Made by a program: the position numbers and the translations under genes. The notes under the pieces were generated by a model. That model did not search any database. It had not been told where the DNA came from and saw nothing but the letters and a program-made list of their open reading frames with translations. Below, piece after piece: positions 40,401-52,400 of a DNA stretch of 64,000 nucleotides. Each line of letters starts with the position of its first letter. Position 1 is the stretch's first letter. The DNA comes from Liolophura sinensis (taxonomy: Eukaryota; Mollusca; Polyplacophora; Chitonida; Chitonidae). The stretch covers positions 6,760,501-6,824,500 of the forward strand of contig NC_088295.1 in the NCBI RefSeq assembly GCF_032854445.1, given 5' to 3'.

Positions 40401-43400
40401 ACACGATCTCTTATGTCATTCTGTGTGTTTTCACTTAAGCATTACTTGAGAAGGCAAGTTATTTAACTGCATGCACCTGCAATATATGGATAACCCATGC
40501 AAGAGTAATATCTAAAGCCCTTTATATGGCTGTATACTTTTGTGTCCCATGTACGTAAAAATTCAGAATGTTTTAAGGAGGTTTTGTTTACTGCTGCTTA
40601 AGGCCAAACTGAAGAGCACTGTATATCTGTTATAGCAATACCACCAGTGGTTATATTGTATAGGCTGTAGGTTAATATACACCTGATTCTGCAACACCAC
40701 TTGCAGTTCACTGAAAATCTCAGAAACATTGCCATCACACTTAGTTTATGGTGCACCTAATATAGATGTCTAACCTGTAGTTCATTTTATATCTGATATA
40801 GATGTCCCAACTGTAGTTTAATGTATATCTCATACAGCCGTCCACTTCTAGTTTACTGTCCACCTGATATAGCTGTCCTGCCTGTAATCTATTGTATATC
40901 TGACATAGCTGTCCCACCTCAGTTTATTGTATATCTGATAAAGCTGTCCCACCTGCAGTTTATTGTAAACCTGATATAGCTATCCGGTCTGTAGTTTATT
41001 GTACACCTGATATAGCTGTCCTGCCTGTAGTCTACTGTACACCTGATATAGCTGTCCCACCTGTAGTTTATTGTACACCTGATATAGCTGTCCCACCTGT
41101 AGTTTATTGTACACCTGGTATAGCTGTCCAACCTGACATAGCTATCCAACCTCTAATTTATTGTACAACTGGAATAGTTACCCACCTGCAGTTTATAGCG
41201 CATCTAGAATATCTATCCGACCTGTAATTTATTACACATCTGGCATAACAATCTCACCTGTAGTTTATTGTACACCTGGTATAGCTATCCCACCTGTAGT
41301 TCACTGTACACCTGATATAACTGGCCCACCTGTAGTTTACTGTACACCTGATATATCTATCCCACCTGTAGTTTACTGTACACCTGATATAGCTGGCCCA
41401 CCAGTATTTTATTGTACACCTGGTATAGCTATCCCACCTGTAGTTTACTGTACACCTGATATATCTATCCCACCTGTAGTTACTGTACACCTGATATATC
41501 TATCCCACCTGTAGTTTACTGTACACCTGATATAGCTGGCCCACCAGTATTTTATTGTACACCTGGTATAGCTATCCCACCTGTAGTTTACTGTACACCT
41601 GATATATCTATCCCACCTGTAGTTTACTGTACACCTGATATAGCTATCCCACCTGTAGTTTACTGTACACCTGATATAGCTATCCCACCTGTAGTTTACT
41701 GTACACCTGATATAACTGGCCCACCTGTAGTTTACTGTACACTTGATATAGCTGGCCCACCTGTAGTTTACTGTACACCTGATATAGCTGGCCCACCTGT
41801 AGTTTACTGTACACCTGATATAGCTGGCCCACCTGTAGTTTATTGCACACCTGATATATTTATCCCACCTGTAGTTTACTGTACACCTGATATAGCTGGC
41901 CCACCTGTAGTTTATTGTACACTTTGCACTGAACAAATGAATGATTATGGCTTATAACCCCACATCAGCAATATCTCAGCCATATCATGGAGTCAGTTTC
42001 TACTGAAAAACGCTGCTATTCTACCTGTAGTTCATGGAATATCTCATATATATATATATAGTTATGCTACAGGTAGAATAATGTTAATCTGTTACAGTAC
42101 TCTAATCTGTAGTTCAATACTGAGTAACTAGTACTGAGAAACACTTGTATATCATCCCACCTGTAGTTTATTGTACATCTCCAGGTTAATGGCCTTGATC
42201 TCGTCGAGCTGCTGGCGCAGGGTGACGATGTTGTCCTGTTTCTCGTGGATGTCTTTCTCCAGCAGCTGTAAGGCCATCTCCATTTCCTGCTTCATACTGA
42301 TCTGTAACTCCAGTTCCTTCTCCACGTCCTGGTGCACAACAACAACAACACATGAAACAAAAACAACACATGTACAACAACTACACATGAAACAAAACAC
42401 AACAGTAACACACGTTTCTCTCACCATACAGCAGGCAATCACATAAACATAGGCAGAAATTAAGGAATTTTCTTTCTGACTCGTGAGAGTCTATATATAC
42501 TAACACATAAAATGACAGATAATGTAGCATTACACAAGAAGTGTGAATGGACTGTCTGCGTGCATCATCTATAGTAAAAGTTTCGTCTGGAAAATATCCA
42601 GCTCTTAACTATGGAAGACGGTTGCCACTCATGCTCTGGAGCGCATGATGATTAGCAAACATCATGTGATTTTTTTACTTATTCTCGCACAGTTTTTGAG
42701 AGACTGTGCGACATTAGCAATAATATGGTGCAGTTTCACTAATCTCACATTCTCGAGTTCTCGCCTTGCGTGTCCTATCATTAAAATCCCAAGTTTTTTA
42801 GTTAATCTTGACTCCAATGTTTTTTGTAAGACGCAAGTGGTTCCATCTGTGTTCCACACTTAACAAATGAGACTGTATGTTTGATTCCTAATCCAGCTGA
42901 TCCACTGGAGACTTTTCACATACTTAGTAACATGGCTTTCTCCAGGCTATGCACAGTTTTCTATACCTGCAAACCTGACCATGGTGGTATGGGTGAGTAT
43001 GATGAAAATCACCAATCACATACATGCACAAGAAAACTCATTCATTATAAGACAACAAAGATCAATTCAGTTTGGACCTGAATCACATCCAATATTGTAC
43101 ACATACAAGTATCTTCAATATCACTGAGGACAGAAAGACTACAGACAGAACAGAGTCTTTGCGCATATGTTTGTGAATCATGAACATGTATACATGTAGG
43201 GGGCCTCCGTCTGTGAGTTCAAGTCCAGCTCATGCAGATGGCTTTGGGTTTCTCCACCATAATGCTGACCGTGGTCGTATAATGAAATATTCTTGAGTAC
43301 AGCATAAAACACTACTCAAATAAATAAGTAAATAAAATAAATATATACATGTAAACATACAGCACAAATAGGAAAACATAACAGCTATCAATAATGGAAT

Positions 43401-46400
43401 GAATAAAATCATATATCAACACACTACTAGCTAAACATTAAATGACACTGAAAGTCGAACATGCACATGCTTGAACTACCTATGGCATCATACAAGTGAA
43501 AAATCATCTTCAAGAATAATACACAGTGTAGAGAGATACAAGGCGATGAAGCATGAGAAATGCTCGCTGAAGTTATATCATGGACGATCTGATTGCATAG
43601 GATTTGGATCCTAGCTTAGGTGACAACTCCCCAAGAATATTCTGACACTAGGCCAACCAGCTCTTGGCTTTTCACCAGTGGGTAGCACCCAATCAAGAAA
43701 TTATCCTGCTCCCCCATTCAGATGCCTTTTCGCCTGATCCACACTGGGACAGATCCCAAGTCCCCCACATAGGAGGCAGACACTCTGACTACTGTGTCTT
43801 CTAATTCGTGTGCTTAGATACACATTGTTCTATAAAATGAGGAAAGTCTAATGACACTTTAGCACTTCAGGTTCACAACAACCATGCAGCCATGACTGCA
43901 AAAACACAACACTGTTGCCTTACCTTATGGCGCCTCTTTGAGGACTGAAATTATTCAATTATAGTACACCGTCCACATACAAGTTTTCTTATCAACACTT
44001 GTACAGATTAAGTATATCCTTACTTCCTGACTTTTGCCACAGCAGCACATCAGATAGGAGTTAAATCAGTGTTAGTAATGGCCAGGCCATGCATAGGAAG
44101 AGAACATAAAGCTTCTCTTCTAACAATGTCTCTTTTTGTATGCTTGTTAAAGCTTTAATGTAACTTCACAACTAAATCATTCAGATCCAAAAGCAGGCCA
44201 TGTCTTATAGTGACATCACACCCACCCATCTTAATGTGCCAAGTTCTATGGCAGACAATCCCCAGATGGCTGGTTTAGACACAAAAAAGGTTTGCCAGTA
44301 CCAATAGTTCACAACAGGAGACTCGTGGACAAGCTACAAAGAAGGTCCAAATGACAGCAGAACGCACTGTTTTCTTCTGTGACGTTGTAATGAGCGTGTA
44401 CTTCATGTATGTTGTATGAGCACACATACACCGATAATTGTGACGCAACACAGGAAAGAACAAACAAGTTCACATCTTTGGACTGCCTTGACACAGACAA
44501 GAAGGAGTTTCATGAGTTCTGCATTACATCAGAGATGATTCAAGCTGATGCTAGCATATTTGGTGTAACTTTCATATCTAGAGTAGTCCCCCTTGAAAAG
44601 CGAGCAGTGCTCAGGATTATCAGCTGAATGGTAGCCAGTTGTACACCAAGTAAAATTGGTAGATAACTTTTTATTTTGGAAAATTATTTTTACTTTTAGT
44701 TTCTTCTTTTAGACATTTAGTTGTGAGTATATTTATAGCAATTCATAGGTCACCACATACCATTATTAGGGCATTTCTGTTTATCGTGTGGTTTACCACT
44801 TCAGGATCTGGTGGAAAAACTAGATGTTGTACCCATGTAGCTGAATAAAAGTTACTTCTATACGGCCATCTTAGCCTAAATATAACTTCAAAAGACACTC
44901 ATATTTTGTCAACTATCATAACCATTCACAACATACCTAATACCTCTCGAGGAACAGCCTGATTCCATATTCCTTCAAATTTAAAGTGTGTGGAATTTAA
45001 TTTGTAGTTGAAACATTGCTAAATGAAAATGATCCAAGCAGCAACAAATTGACATGGGGGTTAATATGGTTATCCTCAAGCCAATACAGCGGTCATACAA
45101 TAACACTCAATATAACCGTAACCATACAATCTACATATGAGCACTCACAACTCGAAGCTGTGTCTCCTCCTCGTACTTCTTCTTGATATCCGAGTACATG
45201 TTGTCCAAGCCTGCACTAGACGTCTGGTATGTCTGTCGCTCTGTATCAATATCCTGACGGGCAACCTGTAATGGTGTAACAGTTTGTAACAATGTAACAG
45301 TACGATCTGTCAAAAAAAAACATTTTGTAACAGTGCAGGAATAAAACAGTTTAATAGTAACACCACAAATGTAACAAAACAGTTTGTGTTGGTGCATAAA
45401 CTACAATATGTAACAGTGTAACAAAAAAGGTTGTGTAACTTTACAATACATAACAAAACAGTTCATAATAGTGAATAAACTGTACAATCTGTAACAGTGT
45501 AACAGAACAGCTTGTAAACCTGTAGCTGTGCAATGTGTAAGAGAACGGTCAATAACAGTGTATAAACTGTACAATCTGTAAGTGTAACAGAACAGTTAAG
45601 AACTGTAAGACTTAACAACAGCACAACAAAAGAGCTAGGAACATTCTGCAAAGAAAGCAACAAGACCAAGAAAAAATGTATGAACCTGTATCAGTGTAAC
45701 AGAACAGTTTGTGAGGGTGTATCAGAAGATAGACACCATAAAGATGCACAACAATTAAGTAGCAAAATGTAAATAAGATCAACTTAAATCTGCTGCTTAA
45801 TTCTCTGTGTTAAAACATATGATTCATTTTGTACACTCCTATGCTATTCTACATTATCATAAACAACATTATCCACATGAAAGATTATTATTTCCACTAT
45901 GTCACATACACAAACCTGAAGCTGTTTTTCATAATTGTCCAGAAGTTGGTTTTTCTCCTGCCTCAACACTTCATTCTCAGCCTGCAATGTCAAGCTGTGG
46001 TTTTTGGCAATGGCCAAGTCTTCCTTCATCAAGGCATTGGTTGTCTGTGATACTTCTAGCTTCTGTTGGAGGTTTGTTACTGTGGCACTGAAAGTGGACA
46101 AAGCGAGCTTATTTTGTGAGAAAGAAATCCCCAATCAGGAATTTTCTACAACCAGATCCCAAACTAGAAATCATAAAGAAGGGAAAGGTACACTCATCAA
46201 AATGGCCGGGTGGCAATTTCCACGGCCTATCCATGGACATAGTGCCCAGCCAAAATGAGGCACTGTTAAGCATCCATCTAAAACAAAGCCTAGCCTAGGA
46301 CTTCCACCATAATTTAGCAAAAACAACCTAATTATCGACTGCCATATGCAGATTCATTTTATGACGTTGCCCACCTCATTTTCTGTTAAGACATGAAAAG

Positions 46401-49400
46401 TATTACATTCGTTGCAGGTAAAGTGGAGGCAGAGAGCGTCAAACAATACTGCACAAAAGTTTCAGCCATTAAATATGAACGACTAACTTTAGATGCCTGT
46501 TCAGTTCTTCTAGGTAATTCTTTTGATCCAGAATTGTAGCCATCCTGGACTTTCCTTCCATACTGGAATAAAAACATAATAAGAATCAGAAGTTGAAGTC
46601 AACATAGTGTAGTTACTTGAGAGTTGTCTCCCTTGTTCAAAGAAAACGTAAAACCATATACATGTATCCACTGGATATGCTGGACCATCCTTTAAAGGCT
46701 AAGAAAAAAAAAAGAAGTATACAGCAGATGAAAGACCATCAAACACTGTGTTAGACAATAATTGGATTTATTATTTTTTAATTTTTCCAGCGAGGTGAAA
46801 TGGTTTCCAAACATCAGGTTCTACAGGGTTCTGTTGTCACCCTGAGGGTATGAGTGGCATCACTGGAATAGTTTGTTTCAAGGTTGATTTGGCGAATGTG
46901 TTTCATCCAAAATGTACTTCACATTAGTGATTTTATTTTCCTTTAAACTTATGTGTATTGATAGATTATACCAAGAATTTTGTGTGACTGTACTTACTCA
47001 GTCTCTCTACTCATAAGTCTTCCTCCAAGTTTGTATCTACACGTGTAATTTCATCTTAAAAATTTAAACCACAAAATCAGAAAACGACAAAAAATTGTGA
47101 CATACCTGTCAGCATCTAATGATGCATCCATCCCTACATTGTCCTTCAGGTAGAGACTGAAGTCTATCACACCCATCTTCAATTACAAAACACATAACAT
47201 AAAGTTTATATCATGTTGAACATTTACCTTCTTTACTGACCACTGAACTGAACACAAATTATTTCTATCATTGTTAAGCATTATTAAACACAGTCAAACA
47301 TTATACAATTACACATAAGAGCACGACCCAAGAAGTTGTTAATCCATTTCTATACAAAGTCATCACAAACAAGTGATATCAGAGCTGAAAAACATCCCAT
47401 AATTAAGATGAGCTTCCTTCATCGGCAGATTTATGGGGTATCCACGCAAACAAGAGTGTAATGTTGTCATAATAATTAATGTACTGAGAGTAAGACATGT
47501 GGCACACTAGAATCTTGGCACATACCTGAATCACAGACTACACGAAATGCAAATCTCTTGGTTCTGGGAATGTAACTAAGTTGCTATGATAATAAAGATC
47601 ATGTAGCTGTAGACGTAGCTCATTCACAAAAACAGAAAATGTCAGAAGAGTGCATGTGCAACTGTTGCACATCTACAGGATGTGAAATACATGTAACACC
47701 TCAAATGGAATTACAAATGGAAATACAATCAAAGGTTTTGTATAATAGTGATATCTTGTGCATGTTTTTGATCACTGTCGTTCATTATGTTCAGATTGAG
47801 ATGAAGATGATATCTGATTCATGCAGTGATGGAATGGCTGACCTTAACAAAACAGGCTTACCAAGACACTGATACAAACGTTACTTTTCCCCACATTCAC
47901 AATACCTCACCTTAATTCATAAAAATGAGCATAAAATGAATCATACTTTGAGTGCAATTTTCAACATGTCAACTACATGTATTTTAAGACTAAAATTATC
48001 TCCCTTTGAAATGTTCTCGCTGACACAACAAAACATTGAAGATAGCAACAGTTACATAGAACGGTCCAGAACTTACCGGTTGGTCGAGATCCTCCTCCTT
48101 TATACAGAGGTTAAAGTCAATCACGTTCAGGCCGACCAGCAGACCTGAGATCACCATACCCTCTTCCTCCAACATGATAGCACCAGGTTCATAACATTCC
48201 CTGTTCACAACAACAATGCAATACAATGTATACTCATTTTCAGACCTCTGTGTCCATTTCTAATTCAGACCTCTGTGTCCATTTCTCATTCAGACCTCTG
48301 TTGCTGTTTCATATTAAGACCTCTATTTCTATTTCACACTCAGACCTCTGTTACTATTTTACATTCAGGCCTCTGTTGCTGTTTCACATTGAGACCTCTA
48401 CTGCTATTTCACATTCAGACCCCTGTTACTCTTTTACATTCAGGCCTCTGTTGCTGTTTCATATTCAGACCTCTGTTGCTGTTTCATATTAAGACATCTA
48501 TTTCTATTTCACACTCAGACCTCTGTTACTATTTTACATTCAGGCCTCTGTTGCTGTTTCATATTCAGACCTCTGTTGCTGTTTCATATCAAGGCCTCTG
48601 TTACTATTTTACATTCAGGCCTCTGCTGCTGTTTCACACTGAGACCTCTGTTGTTGTTTCACATAGAGACCTCTATTTCTATTGCACACTCAGACCTCTG
48701 TTACTATTTTACATTCAGGCCTCTGCTGCTGTTTCACACTGAGACCTCTACTGCTATTTCATATTCAGACATCTTCTGCGACTTCTCATTCAGAACTTCG
48801 CCACTATTTCACATATGATTTTTAAAGTGACTGATATGTAGACCACATTGATAGTTCAGAGTTTTTCTTTTAAACCACAAAAAGGGTAACTAATAAATAC
48901 ACAGAATATACATGTATATTAGAGTTCAGCAGAAATGTTGGTCTTTGGTGAATCTAAATGTAAAATTCATATCATTTTTAATGGTGAGACAACATTTGTT
49001 TTGTAAAGTAATAACAAAGTCTTTAGTTACCATTACTTCAATCCAGAAAAATGATTTATTATAAATAACATCCAAATAAAGCTTACATGAGAATCTCCTC
49101 TCTTTTTTCTATAAGCATTTTGAAGTAGTCAGCCAGTGTCTTCTGCATAAGGGCAATCCTTAACCATGCCCTGGCTCTGCCCAATGGGGTTCTGAAACAA
49201 AGAGACAGTTCAAATATGTAAAGGGTAGGAAACATCTGCAGCTATTAATACCTCTCCGCAGCTACTACATGGATAGTGAATTCCACCAGAAAGAGCAGTT
49301 TAGATTACATCTGGGGTTGAGTAACACCACAAAATTACATGTACATGTAGGCCTCCAGGCTAGACCCATACGGTCCGTACAAAATTTATCCCACATTGCA

Positions 49401-52400
49401 ATATATAAAGGACACTAAAAAAAAAGAAAGAAATCGCCTGATGAGCTATTTTACCCACTTCACACCTTGAATGAGGTCACAGTTTGCTGTGCCCATACCA
49501 TGGTTACACATGTAGTTGCCTGTTCAGTACAATGACATGTAGCTGTTTTCAATTAACATATGGCACAACCTTTGGCTGTACCCAGGGCCGGGTTTCAAGA
49601 AGCACCCTGAACGTTACCTTCACTTAAATACCACGGCAACCAGTACTGTAGGTAATAGGTTGTCATGGTAGTTGCAGGGTCGACACGTTAACAGAGCTTC
49701 GTGAAACTGCGCCCAGCACTTTACCTGTGCTCTGAAAATTTTAATCCACTACATGTACTCACCCCAACCCTCTCTACCCACGCTACTGTCCCACTCTACC
49801 CCTGCTACTGTCCCATCCTTCCCTTGTTACTGTACCACCTTACCCCTGCTCCTGCACCACCCTCTGACCACTCATTTGACATCAGGCATGCCGGAATCCT
49901 CTATGACTGCTACTGTCACACCCTCTGATCACACACTTGAAATTAGTTATGTCTGAACCGTTTACCTCTGCTACTGTCCCCTACCCTGCTACTGTCCCCT
50001 ACCCTGCTACACTTACTTGACATTAGGCATGTCCTTCACACTGGTTGTCATCTCAGCTGCCTCCGGGGCAAACTTTTCAATCGCCTCCAGCACACACCAA
50101 AACTCCCGCTTGTCACGTAGGATGCCCTTTTTTGCTGTTAACATGAAATCATCACAATGTTACAGTCATCTTTGTCATTTCATTCACACACAGTGCAAAG
50201 AAACAGAGTATCTAAATCAGGGAATTAGGACCTCTAGGCTGGGGAATGAGGGTCACCAAATTGAGGAATTAGGGTCAAAAGGCTGGGGAATGACGATATA
50301 TAAATCAGGGAATTAGGGCCTCTAGAATGGGAAATCAGGGTCTCTGGACAGGGGAATTAGTGTGTCTAAATAGGGGAATTAGGTTGCTAGAATGGGGAAA
50401 TAAGATATCTATTAAAATCATAGAATTAGGTCCTCTAGAGTGGGGAATTAGGGTAACTAGATCATAGAATTAGGGCCTCAAACTAAGGAATTAGGGTATC
50501 TAAATCAGGGAATTGGGGCATCTAGACTTGGAAATTAAGGTATCTGAATCAGAAAATTTAGGGCCTCTAGGCTGAGGAAGAGGGTATTCTAAATCAGGAA
50601 AATAGGGCCCCTAGGCTGGGGAAAGAGGGTAACCAAATTTGCAAATTAAGGTCAACAGGCTGGTGAAATACAGTGGCAAGCTTGCAAACTGTAACAGACT
50701 TCCCATTGTTAACCTACGTTTAAGTCCATGTCTTAGAACATGTTCCAGAACGACGAAGAACTGCTGCAGAGGAACATGGTCATCATCTAGCATCCGACCC
50801 TGTGACAAGGAAGAGTCAATCAGTTCCTTGATGATCAGCTTGGACATGGTCAGAAGGTTAGCCCTCTCCACTGTGATTGGGTCACGACCTGCAAGAAGAG
50901 GTAATCAGTGATAGCAACTACCAGCCAGTGACATTACAACATTCAACTGATGTAATGTTCAGTAAACGGCTTTGGAAAAAGAGCAAAGAATGATGATTTC
51001 CTGACATAAAAAAAAAAAAAAGATTTCTGAAAGACATAATTCTCAGTGCAAATCTTAACAAGATGATATGGTACATTAAAAGCTGCCTTGATGTACATGT
51101 ACACATAACTCACAGTAAAATTACAATAGAGAATTCATTGACAACTGCATGCATTCTGTAATACTGATAACAGCATGCACTTTACCACAGTCACAAACTG
51201 AATGTATTTTATTGCTGTCAACTGTACTTTATCACATACATGTACATAACACCAATGCCTATGTTGTCTAAGCCTGGCACTCAATCATGTGTGGAAGACT
51301 TAGGGATAGTTCCACAGCACAAAGCTTGTCATGCCAGCGCATTATTCAAGTGAGTGAATCACAAATATCTGATGATAGTGAAGGACAGCATACACATGTA
51401 ATATATACGCCTGTTTATGCATATTACTCTGTGTACATGTACATATATACAGGGCTAATTACCCCTGGGGGTGTTTACATGTTACCAATGACCCACACTC
51501 CTCTACAAGCTCTCCACCATTCATAAATGGGATAATTCCTCAGGCATGTACACAGGACTGTCACATTACTAGTCACCTCACAACTTACACAGTGACATAT
51601 GCACCTGTAACAGGGATGAGATCTGGGTGGCAGATGCTGCACAGCTCTCTCAAACCTCACAACTAGAAAACTACTAATTCATGGACACTAGCCATCAGTA
51701 TGTTTTCATGTATCCTGTGGCATTAAATTATGAGTTACTACAGCTTCACAAATGTTGAACATCCTCATTTTAGAAGATGTGTCTATCTGTTCATTTATTT
51801 ACTTCTTTTCCTTTATAGTCTGAAATTTTCACGACTACAATAGCTGGCAGTTTTACGTGTAGAGGAAACCAAAGTTCCCTTGGTAAACCACTGACCTTTG
51901 GCAAGTTACTGACAAACTTTATGTGCATTTTTTTTCGATATTTTAAGAAAAAATAGAATTTACTCAGTTAGAGATCTATTTCTGGACAGCACCAATGCAC
52001 CAATGATGTCCTTGATACTGATATGTACATGTACAGACTTCAGTGCAGATAATTAAGACAGAAATCTATGCTTTAAATGATATCCAAAACTAATCCAAAT
52101 CCCTCCACGAACTGTCATGTCCTTTATTCATCTACCAGGTAAAGTCATCAGATAAATACATGATGTAAATCAGCCAGAGGGAAATCCCAAATGCAACATC
52201 AAAGGTTGAGCTGATTACCTGCTCAACATAATGCTCTCTATTCTGACTGATCCTTTGTACATGTGTGTACATGCCCATGTACATTTGTGGGTCTCAAATA
52301 CCGCTACATCAGCGTGTGAAACACTTTCAGTACCCTTGTATAACTTATGGTTAGATTATAGACAGGACAGGAAAACACTAAACTCCACAGAAACAGATGT

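Larger units (their letters stand above)
28391..42160 (-). other. RUFY intron 10 (13.8 kb), host of the GnRH gene
   Basis: Bounded by the exon 10 donor (GTGGGA) and the exon 11 acceptor (TTTCAG). It contains the nested GnRH gene and arrays at 29006, 38200, 39864 and 40750. Elsewhere no coding segment was recognised. Confidence 0.8.

Noticed and set aside
39925-41936. Long repetitive ORFs over the 24-bp and 36-bp arrays
   Set aside because: The same artefact: units that are multiples of three keep frames open.
42662-42859. ORFs on both strands near the hairpins
   Set aside because: Short, no motif, and conflicting frames. They could be part of an old transposon but nothing supports it.
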